Translations under genes and position numbers: made by a program
In this document: in pieces, positions 1 through 11,159 of the stretch
Layout of the letters: the number at the start of each line of letters is the position of its first letter
Numbering within the stretch: the stretch's first letter is position 1
The notes under the pieces: model-generated
The model's database searches: none
Told to the model about the DNA's origin: nothing
Seen by the model: the letters and a program-made list of their open reading frames with translations, nothing else
DNA from: Piper betle
Taxonomy: Eukaryota > Streptophyta > Magnoliopsida > Piperales > Piperaceae
Length of the DNA: 64,000 bases
Direction: 5' to 3'
NCBI GenBank assembly: GCA_033002965.1
Contig: JAURVB010001901.1
Coordinates: forward strand, 1-64,000

Positions 1-76
1 ACATGCGTATTTCAAGTTGCTGAGAGTTTTCTCCAAAAGCATTGATATATTTTCCGCCTGCAATGTCCGCCACCAT
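1..76 (-). CDS. possible first coding exon of a gene leaving the window to the left (partial)
   Basis: On the minus strand an ATG at 76-74 opens a frame of 25 codons that runs off the window edge. It begins M-V-A-D-I-A-G-G-K and has no stop. Composition looks like ordinary coding sequence and the upstream 77-300 is AT-rich, as expected of a 5' flank. It is too short for family assignment. It could equally be an internal exon or chance. Confidence 0.25.
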   Translation of the reverse strand, partial: MVADIAGGKYINAFGENSQQLEIRM

Positions 77-791
77 AGTTTTTCATATATATGTGAGAAT
101 ACAAAATATTTATAAAGCCTCTGCTGACTCAGAGAGGCATTTAGTCCTACAGAGAAATCACAGCATGTAATACAGATGGTGTTATTGCAAATGATACTTG
201 GATGTGTTTATTAATTTGAATACTGCTATAAACAACTGATAAATACAGAAACAGGGGAGCCTGGAGTTCTAATTCTACCAAGCTAAAACAAATTGAGATG
301 GGAATGATTTACAGTTACAATGTAGACTGCTATGTGAGGTATCTTATACTTTCAAAAATATATATATTTTTGTTTCACAGAAATTGTTTTGCTTTATGTT
401 CCTACAAATGCCATAAAAGGCAGATTCATGAAACCCACTGGTTCCGTTCATGAATGGTGAGTTCTGGATGTTCCCACTGAGATGCTGAGTAGATCCAGTC
501 ATGAACTCAATCAGAGAATAACTGTCAACGGCCATGGATATCTCAGTCTTTACCACAAGAGTCTTAAATGGGGTGGGTTCCTAATAATGATAATAATAAT
601 GAATAATAATAAAATCACTAATTTAAAGGTGGTTACATTTAAATGATGGTTGAAGTTAAATGATTTATACAAATTTCTTTATTCTTGCTTTTATCTTATA
701 ACTTTAATTATAGAGTTTACCCTTTGTTAAGGGACTAGGGATTCAAACCAAAAGGGAAACAAACAAACTACTAACCATAACCAAACAACAG
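77..791. other. AT-rich sequence with no recognisable gene
   Basis: Mostly AT-rich. A 70-codon minus-strand frame at 344-556 resembles no family I know. A short TAA/ATA-rich run lies near 580-615. The left end of the large palindrome begins at about 792, where symmetry with the region ending at 13882 starts abruptly. Confidence 0.5.
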
Positions 792-858
792 TTTCAACAC
801 AATCGAATATTTTTAATTCTTTCATCTTAATAATCAAAGTAATTGTAATAGAAATTAA

Positions 859-860
<2 letters not shown>

Positions 861-900
<40 letters not shown>

Positions 901-902
901 TA
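861..902. repeat. TC/GA microsatellite (mirrored at 13775-13812)
   Basis: A run of about 20 TC dinucleotides with one interruption. Its mirror in the right arm is a GA run of slightly different length with a different interruption (GTGAGA), so the two arms have evolved separately here. Confidence 0.85.
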
Positions 903-1091
903 CGTTGTGTTTTCTTAACATTTAAAAAGTAGGTGATAATGATATTAAAATGAAAAAATTTTATCGACCACCTACTTATTTACCATATTTTTAATATATG
1001 TATAAATATTATTTTGTAGACCCATTACAAAAGGTTCAATCAAATATATAGCTCATATAAGCTATATAGGGTGTAATTCATGTAACTTTTT

Positions 1092-1093
<2 letters not shown>

Positions 1094-1131
<38 letters not shown>
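1094..1131. repeat. TA microsatellite (mirrored near 13540-13580)
   Basis: About 19 TA units followed by GTATAGGGAAAATATCACATG. The mirror copy precedes AGGAAAAAGTTACATG in the right arm. Confidence 0.85.
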
Positions 1132-1136
<5 letters not shown>

Positions 1137-1320
1137 AGGGAAAATATCACATGACACCCCTCAACCAACCCAAAACATCACTTAGCTACCATCTCTTTCA
1201 AAAGTCATTACTTAACATCCCTGCTATCCAACACTAATGCTGTTAAATTATTCTTTTTAATTGATGACATGTCAAATTGACGCTGGTTACTTGTCTACCT
1301 CAAAACCCTAAATTTTTATA

Positions 1321-1748
1321 TGAGATTTCTTAACTTAGTCTCATATCTAATACTTATTGGGATAAGATCATATTCATAAGTGAGAATGGGCTATAAATCT
1401 TTAACTTGGTTAACCACTTTTAAGGAAAGACTTAGGCCCATTACGCTGTACTTTGGGTCGGGTCATTATAAATGATATCCGAGCAACCTGGTTCCATATT
1501 AGATGGTGGACTGGACTAGGGACGTTCGCTAAGGTTGTCGGTCACGGGCCAAAGAAAGACGTGTACTAAGGCTTTCAACGGGCTTAGTTTAGGAATATAA
1601 AGACGAAATTTCCGGGTGGATTGTGAGATCTCTTAACATAGTCTCACATCTAATACCTATTGGGATAAGATCTTGTTTATAAGTGCGAATGGACTATAAA
1701 TCTTTAATTTTGTTAACCACTTTTGAAAAAATGACTTACCCAATTTAT
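1321..1748. mobile_element. TRIM-like element with about 120-bp direct terminal repeats (mirrored at 12923-13354)
   Basis: Two direct repeats of about 120 bp lie at 1321-1442 and 1624-1748. Both start TGAGAT(T/C)TCTTAAC and share TATTGGGATAAGATC and TTGTTAACCACTTTT-like blocks. The segment between them is about 180 bp. Short direct terminal repeats around a tiny non-coding core fit terminal-repeat retrotransposons in miniature. I see no convincing primer-binding site, so the class is inferred from architecture only. Confidence 0.45.
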
Positions 1749-1754
1749 AAGTAG

Positions 1755-2150
1755 GAGGAAGTCTACTATACGCTGCATCCAAATGCAGCGTACAGCAGCG
1801 TTTTATTGTGGGCCATTGGATAAAAATCCAACGGCCCACAATCAAAATTCTTACCCAACCCACCACCCCCCCCCCCCCGCCTATTTCTCTGCCGTCACCC
1901 CAGCCCCGACCTTCCACCGCCCCGCTCGCAGCCGCCGCCCCACCCACAGCCGTTGCCGGCCCGCCTCACCCCCCGCATTCCCACCCCCTTGTCCCCCGCC
2001 CCTGCCTCCGCTCGCAGCCGCCGCCCCACCCTTGCGATCCCCTCACTCACCCTGCCGCGGTAGTCCCCCCCTGCGGGCGGCCGGTGGCGAGGTCGTCCAC
2101 GATGGGGTGGCGTAGTAAAACAGAAGGCCGGGGGGAAGAAACAGGGGAAG
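1755..2150. repeat. double hairpin plus C-rich block (mirrored at about 12520-12920)
   Basis: Hairpin one at 1769-1792 has arms TACGCTGCAT and ATGCAGCGTA. Hairpin two at 1807-1840 has arms TGTGGGCCATTGGAT and ATCCAACGGCCCACA. A strongly C-rich stretch of about 240 bp follows on the plus strand. The same order (hairpin, ATCCAACGGC hairpin, C-rich block) recurs in the palindrome at 24.1-25.7 kb, so these are probably one repeat family. Open frames here are low-complexity Pro/Arg runs and are not genes. Confidence 0.6.
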
Positions 2151-2154
2151 GTAG

Positions 2155-3360
2155 TAGCGTAATAAAAACTTTACTCGTCACGACTCGAGTCAAGTTTTTA
2201 ATACGAAATAAATTTTTAAAAAATAAATTAATTTTATAATAAAAACTTAACTCGGGCCTAATTCGAATCAATATTACGAATTAAATTTAAAATAAAAAAA
2301 TAATTTTGTAATAAAAACTTGACTCTATCCCGATTCGACTAAATATTATGAAATAAAAAAAATTTTGAAATAAAAACTTGACTCGATTCAAGTCAAGTAG
2401 TTTTTATTACAAAATTATTTTTAAATATTTTTTTAATTTATAATATTGACTCGAGTCAGGATAGAGTCAAGTTTTTATTACGAAATTATTTTATTATTTT
2501 TAATTTACATTGTAATAAAAACTTGACTTAAATAGGGATCGAGTTAAGTTTTTATTACAAAATTATTTTATTTTTTAAAACTATCTTTCATAATATTGAC
2601 TCGCGTTACAATAGAGTAAAATTTTTATTACAAAATTATTTTATTATTTTTAGTTTATTTTGTTATAAAAATGACTCGGTCCCGTGCGGACAGAGTCAAA
2701 TTTTTATTACAAAATTGACTCGACTCGACTAAATAAAAACTTGACTCGGTCCCCACCACCCTGGCCGTACCGAGGCCTCCCTCTCTAGCCTAAATTTTTT
2801 TAAAAAAATAAAAATAATTTTGTAATAAAATCTTGACTCGATATCGATTTGAGTCAATAGTATAAAATAATTTTTTAAAAAAAATTTTCGTAATAAAAAT
2901 TTGACTCATCATTGACTCAAGTCAATAGTACGAAATAATTCTTTTTCATAGTATTGACTCGAGTCGAGATTAAATAAAGTTTTTATTACAAAATTACTTT
3001 ATTTTTTAAAAAAATTTATTTCATATTATTGACTTGAATCGAGATCGAATCAAGTTTTTATTACAAAATTATTTTATTTTTTAAAATAATTTATTTCATG
3101 TTATTGACTTGAGTCAAGTTTTTATGAAAAATTTATTTCATACTATTGACTCGGGCGCTGTTGCTGGGTGGGGCAGGGGCCCTGGGATAGAGGGCGGCGC
3201 GCCGGGCTCGAGGCATGTTAATAAAAAAATGACTCGACCTCAACTCGAGTAAAGTAAATATATAATTAACTCCATTTGGACTCGACTTAATTAAAATTGA
3301 CCCAATATCAACTCAAAGCAAGTTAATAAAAAAATGACTTGGTCTCGATTGTAGTTAATA
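2155..3360. repeat. degenerate AT-rich array with GACTCGAGTC palindromes (mirrored at about 11330-12520)
   Basis: Many repeats of a unit made of AATAAAAACTTGACTCGA, its complement TTTTTATTACAAAATTATTT, and short A/T linkers. Units alternate in orientation, so almost every GACTCG is paired with a CGAGTC nearby. Two GC-rich islands interrupt the array, near 2745-2790 and 3150-3215. No coding sequence was seen. Confidence 0.7.
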
Positions 3361-3524
3361 TTCTTATAATATTTAAATAAATCAGAAACAAGACCCACAA
3401 GATCCATCTTATATAACTTTCTTGTACGTGATGAATACAAGTACAACCTTACAATTTACAAAAGTGTGAAATTTGATTAAAGCAAATAATAATTCATAGT
3501 AACAAGTTACAAATTCGGAGCTAT

Positions 3525-4884
3525 CATAGTCGTTCTGCATCACTGCTTTGACAATCGCCATCACTGCACTGACGCACTTGAATAGACTCTACGACTCCAC
3601 TTTCAGATGGAACAATTTTTTGCCTATATATTTAAAAACAAAACATGGAAAATAATCACAAAAAATATATATAACAAACATCAAAAGAAGGGTTCATTGG
3701 GCAACATTACCGTGATACAATTGCAGGGCAAGTGTGTTTATCATGCCCAACTCACCGTTGATTACAACCATGGCATAGCCTATCTTTTCCCAAATGGTCC
3801 ACTGCAAGTTCTTTATCACTCTTCCATCTTTTACCACTTCCTTTTGTCATTGATTGTGCAGATGGATGGACTTGTATTCCATGATGTAGTTGTATTCCAT
3901 GATGCCGATCATCTACCACATCTTCTACCAATTTTTCTATCTCCAACAATTTTTGCTTGGCGAGTTCAAACTTTTTAGATGACGAATATGCCTTTTGGCC
4001 CATCGATTAAATATACAGTGCAATTCTCCCCAATTTGAGAATACCGTTTTGTGACAATCACCATGAAGTTCCACTCCCTCAACATCAAAAACAACTTCCT
4101 TTGCTATGTCAATTGTCCATCTCTTCATGATATAAATTTTAGGAAAAATATCCCCCTCATTCAATCTAAGTACATATAGCAAGTGTCTACATGGAAAACC
4201 TTCACTTTCTAAAACACTGTTCAACCAAGCTTTTATTATTTCTACAGCATGTTACATCATACTGTTCAACAGCCTCCCCATCTAATTTCTTATGAGATAA
4301 GCAACAAATCATACTTTATTGTAGTTCCTTTTGAAACGTATAAAACACTTTTTGAGTAAAACCTTTGCCATCGTACATTCCATATTGAATGGGGTGACCA
4401 ATTTAGGGTTTTTATAAGAATTTTCATATGCTTGTTTTGCCTTGTTCAATCTCTGTCTTTTGATAGCTCTCTCATATCTATGTATAAACTCAATGAGGCT
4501 ATTTTTTTTGTTCACATACCTAGAGTAAAATGAGTTTTGAGATTCACTTCGTTGTGAACTTCTTATACCAGCTAAAAATATACCTTTATTGTAACACAGA
4601 CACCCAAGCATGACGAATTGCATATATGGATTTCAACCACTCATTTCCCACCTCACAATTGTCTTTCATTAGTTCGCTCCATTGTGATTCAAAGACTTCT
4701 TCGTTTTCCGCACCATAAATTAAACGGTAGAATGGCTCATAAAACTCCTTCCTGTGAGCAATTGCACCTAATTCTTTAATCTCCTTCTTAAGGACATGCC
4801 AAATGCAAAGACTGATGATATGTTGAAGGAAATATCAATTCTAATTTCTTTATCCATTGCTGGATCTTGGCCAGTAACAATTGC
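3525..4884 (-). pseudogene. FAR1/FHY3-type MULE transposase fragment, left palindrome arm
   Basis: Read on the minus strand from 4884, it encodes the later part of a Mutator-like transposase of the FAR1 type. In order: a QDPAM block with the FPSTYHRLCIWHVL motif that follows the second catalytic aspartate region, an EFYEPFYRL segment, YVNKKNSLIEFIHRYERAIK, a SWIM-type zinc-finger relic (PCRHLLYVLR, 4140-4200) and KIYIMKRWT. A C-terminal Cys-rich tail ends at a stop at 3525-3527. Several frameshifts break the frame. The N-terminal FAR1 domain and first catalytic aspartate are absent because a 3-kb-type element joins at 4885. In a complete MULE this protein would be a nuclear transposase. Here it is a relic, mirrored at 9801-11159. 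Confidence 0.85.
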
Positions 4885-7800
4885 TGTAACACCCGGTTTC
4901 GGCTCACCCGTGAACCGACCCGGAAATGTCACCGGCGACCGAACCGTTCGCTAATCTACTAGATTCAGGTTAAGCCGACCAGGATCTACTCTCGGCATTT
5001 CAAGATGGAGATGCAAATATGAAATGCATGAATGGGAACGATTGGGTTCTAATGGAGTCCTACATGCATGCTATGATGTACAAGCAAAATAAGACAAAAC
5101 AACAAATGAGAAACCAAAAGAAATAGATATAGATATATATATATATATATACTATTTTATGAAAATACGATAACACATGACAATCTACCATGACATTAAA
5201 TCATTATCTCATTCGTTTTTACCCGAGCCGAGTCTGAACTCCAAGGCTCCCTACTTATTCATATTTATCAGTTCGTTCATAACAAGTAATTCATTCAAGC
5301 AAACACATCAAAATTATCATTTACATAACAATAACACACCATCATTATATATATGTTACACGCGGCAGGTACATGTGTGCGCGGTTCCATGCCGCTCCTC
5401 CGCAGTCCCGACAGCTTTCATCGCTCGCATTCCTCACCTACATATATAGAAAACCGTTCAGTAACGAGTGTTTCCGGCCTGGAAAATAACTAATATCAAT
5501 CTGGCACAAGATAGCAAACTCTCCTGTTAAATCAAACCATATACTTCTACAAAACTCTTATCAGAGACATCGGGACGTCGCCGTCGGGTCGTCACCCTCG
5601 AGTGACTAGCGTCCCCTTTATTTCTCATTCTCATACCTTGGCCATTTCTCGATCTGCTCGCATCAAATTTCATTCCCACCGCCCTCTGCACCTTCATATT
5701 ACTTCCTGGCTTTGAGCACAAAGGCCGAGCACTCTCAGGGCAGTAGTCGCCCTCGGCACCCTGAACCACAAGTCTTGTAAAACCCGTGACTCGAGTCAGG
5801 GTTTTACTACCGAACCAGTCGGTTCGACCGTTGGTTCGAGTCGAGTCAGTTTCATGAACCGCGTGCTGAGTCGAGACCAGCCGTGAGTTATGAGCGATGA
5901 GAGTCAGGTGTACCTGAATATATGATGATAACGTCGAGAAGATGGTGAGATATGAGTTATCAGAATATATGAAAGTATGCAGTATTTTTTTCTTTTTATA
6001 TGTTTGATCGAAGAAATAGTTTTAGGCCGAATAACGCGTTAGGACGCGTTGGATTATATTCGGGTGGGTTATTAGTTATAGAGCATGCCATTTGGATGTT
6101 ATTGTGTTTGTTTTATTTTATGGAATTTTTCCATATTTTTCTAAATTTTTTTAGAATTTATTACGAACTAGTTATTATTTTGACTCGAGTAGGAATCGAG
6201 TCAATACTTATTTACGAAACTGCCATTGAGGGTATTTTTTCTCCCTCCCGACCTTCCTTCACCCCAAACCCTTCCGCCGCCACTAGTTGCTGCCGCCGCC
6301 GCCGTCGACGCCGCACTGCCGCCGAGCAACGCCGCCCCGCCTCGCCGTGCAGTCGCCGATGCCGCCACGACCAACCCCGGCCAGCGATCGCCTGCCAGCG
6401 CGCCGCCGCGACTCCACAAGGCCGCCTCGGCCGTCGCCACTTCGAGCCGGATTCTGCCGCCGTCTGGGCCGCTCCGCCGCTGCTGTGACCCTGACGACCA
6501 CCCTCTCGCCGTCGCCGACATTTCCCCCACCATCCCGAGCGCCGTAGAGGCCGACCGCAGCCCCGATCGGAGCACCGCCGCCCGCCGCCGCCCATTTTCA
6601 ACGCCGCCGTCGATAGCCAACGCTGCCTCGGCTGCCCTGTTTGACACCACCATTGGACCGAGCTCGTCGAGCTGGTGCCGATAGACCCCCTGATTGCACT
6701 GTCCCGAATCATTGCCGGAAAACTCGATCCGCCGGAAAACCGCCGACACTTGTCGGAACCGCCGAACTGAAAAATTGGATTCGTGGGAAATTTGCTAGAT
6801 CACTCCGCCGAACGCACCCGGTCCAATCTAATCGGACTTCGGACGCCGCTAGGTGCCGAATTCGAGTTTCGAGCCACGAAACGGAAACCCTAGCCGTCGC
6901 CGATTTTCGACGACGCGAGGTATAATTTATTTTAATTTAATTTTTTGAAAGTATTGATTATTAGAATTGCATGCTAGGATTGGTGAATTGTATGTTATAA
7001 TAATATATATAAATGTAGATTTGATTAAGGATAAAATATGAAATTTGTTTGATTGAGTGGTATTAAAAATGGAGGCTAAGAAACTAATTAGGGTAACTAG
7101 TTAATAATCATGATCTAATGCAAACTAGCCTAAGTAGACTTGCTAGAATTGATATAGGTTGATGTGTGTTGATTGATGAGTGATTGTGTTGATTATGTGC
7201 ATGCTATAGGATGTGTGATTCATCATGCGGGCGTTAGTTTTTAGCTTGATTGCGTAGGTACGGTGTAGGAGCTCGCCGCCTAGGCGCGTGGACCCGTTTG
7301 GAGCTTCTACCAGGTCCGTTTAGGACTCATTCTCTATTTTACGCTATGGCATTGCGTAAAAATAGAGAACGAGGGTCCTAAACGGACCTGGTAGAAGCTC
7401 CAAATAGGTCCACACGCCTAGGCAGCGAGCTCCTACACCGTACCTACACAATCAAGCTAAAAACTAACGCCCGCATGATGAATCACACATCCTATAGCAT
7501 GCACACACAATCAACACAATCACTCATCAATCAACACACATCAACCTATATCAATTCTAGCAAGTCTACTTAGGCTAGTTTGCATTAGATCATGATTATT
7601 AACTAGTTACCCTAATTAGTTTCTTAGCCTCCATTTTTAATACCACTCAATCAAACAAATTTCATATTTTATCCTTAATCAAATCTACATTTATATATAT
7701 TATTATAATACACAATTCACCAATCCTAGCATGCAATTCTAATAATCAATACTTTCAAATAATTAAGTTAAAATAAATTATACCTCGCGTCGTCGAAAAT

Positions 7801-9800
7801 CGGCGACGGCTAGGGTTTCCGTTTCGTGGCTCGAAACTCGAATTCGGCACCTGAGCGGCGTCCGAAGTCCGATCAGATTGGACCGGGTGCGTTCGGCGGA
7901 TGATCCGGCGAATTTCCCACGAATCCAATTTTTCGGCGGTTCCGGCGGTTTTCCGGCGAGTGTCGGCGGTTTTCCACGGATTCGACGGTTTTCCGGCGAT
8001 GATTCGGGACAGGGCAATCAGGGGGTCTATCGGCACCAGCTCGACGAGCTTGGTCCAATGGTGGTGTCAAACAGAGCAGCCGAGGCGGCGATGGCTGACG
8101 GCGGCGTTGAAACGGGCGGCGACGGCGGTGTGCTCGATCGGGGCTGCGGTCGGCCTCGACGGCGCTCGGGATGGTGGGGAAATGTCGGCGACGGCGAGAG
8201 GGTGGTCGTCAGGGTCACAGCGGCGGCGGAGCGGCCCGGACGGCGGCGGAATCCGGCCCGAAGTGGCGACGGCCGAGGCGGCCTTGTGGAGTCGCGGCGG
8301 CGCGCTGGCAGGCGATCGCTGGCCAGGGTTGGTCGTGGCGGCACGGCGACGGCACGGCAAGGCGGGGCGGCGTCGATCGGCGGCAGCACGGCGTCGGCGG
8401 GCGGCGGCGGCAGCACACAACGGTGGCGGCGAGGGTTTGGGTGGAAAAAGGTCGGGAGGGAGAAAAATACCCTCAATGGCAGTTTCGTAACTAAGTATTG
8501 ACTCGATTCCTACTCGAGTCAAAATAATAACTAGTTCGTAATAAATTCTAAAAAATTCTAGAAAAATATGGAAAAATTCCATAAAATAAAACAAACACAA
8601 TAACATCCAAATGGCATGCTCTATAACTAATAACCCACCCGAATATAATCCAACGCGTCCTAACGCGTTATTCGGCCTAAAACTATTTCTTCGATCAAAC
8701 ATATAAAAAGAAAAAATACTGCATACTTTCATATATTCTGATAACTCATTTCTCACCATCTTCTCGACGTTATCATCATATATTCAGGTACACCTGACTC
8801 TCATCGCTCATAACTCACGGCTGGCCTCGGCTCAGCACGCGGTTCATGAAACTGACTCGACTCGAACCAACGGTCGAACCGACTGGTTCGGTAACGTAAA
8901 ACCCTGACTCGAGTCACGGGTTTCTACAAGACTTGTGGTTCAAAAGTGTCTTGGGGCGACTACTGCCTGAGAGTGCTCGCCTTCCTGCTCAAAGCCGGAA
9001 GTAATATGGAAGGTGCAGAGGCGTGGAATGAAATTTGATGCGAGCGATGAGAAATAGCCAAGGGATGAAATGAGAAATAAAGGGACGCTAGTCACCCGAG
9101 TGACGACGACGACGACGTCCCATGTCATCATGATAGAGTTTTGTAGAAGTATATGGTTTGATTTAACAGGAGGTTTGCTATCTTGTGCCAGATTGATATT
9201 AGTTATTTTCCAGGCCGACGCTCGTTACTGGACGGTTTCTCATATATGTGGGTGAGGAATGCAGCGAGTGAAAAGCTGTCGGGACTGCGGAGGAGCGGCA
9301 TGGAACCGCGCACACATGTACCTGCCGCGTGTAACATATATATAATGATGGTGTTATTGTTATGTAAATGATAATTTTGATGTGTTTGCTTGAATGAATT
9401 ACTTGTTATGAAACAGAACTGATAAATATGAATGAGTAGGGAGCCTTGGAGTTCAGACTCGGCTCGGGTAAAAACGAATGAGATAATGATTTAATGTCAT
9501 GGTAGATTGTCATGTGTTATCGTATTTTCATAAAATAGATATATATATATATATCTATATCTATTTCTTTTGGTTTCTCATTTGTTGTTTTGTCTTATTT
9601 TGCTTGTACATCATAGCATGCATGTAGGACTCCATTAGAACCCAATCGTTCCCATTCATGCATTTCATATTTGCATCTCCATCTTGAAATGCCGAGAGTA
9701 GATCCTGGTCGGCTTAACCGAATCTAGTAGATTAGCGAACGGTTCGGTCGCCGGTGACATTTCCGGGTCGGTTCACGGGTGAGCCGAACTGGGTGTTACA
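4885..9800. mobile_element. mirrored pieces of the TGTAACACCC...TTTTACA element forming the palindrome core
   Basis: The block starts TGTAACACCC at 4885 and ends GGGTGTTACA at 9800. From 4885 to about 5772 it matches the first 890 bp of the copy at 14140. It then switches, after ACCACAAGTCT, to TGTAAAACCC, the opposite terminus of the same family, and runs backwards through the GC-rich segment (6230-6920) to the centre near 7343. The right half repeats this in mirror image, with GC-rich 7790-8470 and terminus near 8925. The promoter-like segment of the family is missing at the centre. Long Arg/Pro/Ala frames in the GC-rich parts occur on both strands and are not credible genes. Confidence 0.75.
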
Positions 9801-11159
9801 GCAATTGTTACGACCAAGATCCAGCAATGGATAAAGAAATTAAATTGATATTTCCTTCAACATATCATCGTCTTTGCATTTGGCATGTCCTTAAGAAGGA
9901 GATTAAAGAATTAGGTGCAATTGCTCACAGGAAGGAGTTTTATGAGCCATTCTACCGTTTAATTTATGGTGCGGAAAACGAAGAAGTCTTTGAATCACAA
10001 TGGAGCGAGGCTAATGAAAGACAATTGTGATGGTGGGAAATGAGTGGTTGAAATCCATATATGCAATTAGGTCATGCTTGGGTGTCTGTGTTACAATAAA
10101 GGTATATTTTTAGCTGGTATAAGAAGTTCACAACGAAGTGAATCTCAAAACTCATTTTACTCTAGGTATGTGAACAAAAAAAATAGCCTCATTGAGTTTA
10201 TACATTGATATGAGAAGCTATTAAAAGACAGAGATTGAACAAGGCAAAACAAGCATATGAAAATTCTTACAAAAACCTAAATTGGTCACCCCATTCATTA
10301 TGGAATGTACGATGGCAAAGGTTTTACTCAAAAGTGTTTTATACGTTTCAAAAGGAACTACAATAAAGTATGATTTGTTGCTTATCTCATAAGAAATTAG
10401 ATGGGGGAGGCTGTTGAACAGTATGATGTAAACATGCTGTAGAAATAATAAAAGCTTTGGTTGAACAGTGTTTTAGAAAGTGAAGGTTTTCCATGTAGAC
10501 ACTTGCTATATGTACTTAGATTGAATGAGGGGGATATTTTTCCTAAAATTTATATCATGAAGAGATGGACAATTGACATAGCAAAGGAAGTTGTTTTTGA
10601 TGTTGAGGGAGTGGAACTTCATGGTGATTGTCACAAAACGGTATTCTCAAATTGGGGAGAATTGCACTGTATATTTAATCGATGGGCCAAAAGGCATATT
10701 CGGTCATCTAAAAGTTTGAACTCGCCAAGCAAAAATTGTTGGAGATAGAAAGAATTGGTAGAAGATGTGGTAGATGATCGGCATCATGGAATACAACTAC
10801 ATCATGGAATACAAGTCCATCCATCTGCACAATCAATGACAAAAGGAAGTGGTAAAAGATGGAAGAGTGATAAAGAACTTGCAGTGGACCATTTGGGAAA
10901 AGATAGGCTATGCCATGGTTGTAATCAACGGTGAGTTGGGCATGATAAACACACTTGCCCTGCAATTGTATCACGGTAATGTTGCCCAATGAACCCTTCT
11001 TTTGATGTTTGTTATATATATTTTTTGTGATTATTTTCCATGTTTTGTTTTTAAATATATAGGCAAAAATTGTTCCATCGAAGTGGAGTCGTAGAGTCTA
11101 TTCAAGTGCGTCAGTGCAGTGATGGCGATTGTCAAAGCAGTGATGCAGAACGACTATGA
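9801..11159 (+). pseudogene. FAR1/FHY3-type MULE transposase fragment, right palindrome arm
   Basis: Mirror image of the left-arm relic, read on the plus strand. It shows DQDPAMDKEIKL (about 9813-9850), the YHRLCIWHVLKKE block, EFYEPFYRL and a SWIM relic (about 10470-10530, PCRHLLYVLR). After an AT-rich stretch that looks like an intron comes a last exon with Cys-rich end QCSDGDCQSSDAERL and stop at 11157-11159. Frame breaks differ partly from the left arm (W followed by TGGGAAATG here against a 1-nt shorter form there), showing independent decay or sequencing indels. There is no FAR1 N-terminal domain. Not expected to encode an active transposase. Confidence 0.85.

Noticed and set aside
1094..1131. 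TA-rich tract as a replication origin or scaffold attachment site
   Set aside because: A plain dinucleotide repeat, with nothing further in the sequence to support such a role.
2155..3360. CRISPR-like array
   Set aside because: Repeats are degenerate, alternate in orientation and have no unique spacers. The sequence is plant nuclear.
3607..3978. Plus-strand 123-codon frame over the left MULE fragment
   Set aside because: Antisense shadow of the minus-strand transposase relic.
6200..8760. Frames of 150-230 codons in the GC-rich parts of the 3-kb elements
   Set aside because: They occur on both strands and in several frames, are not preserved in length between copies, and match no protein family.
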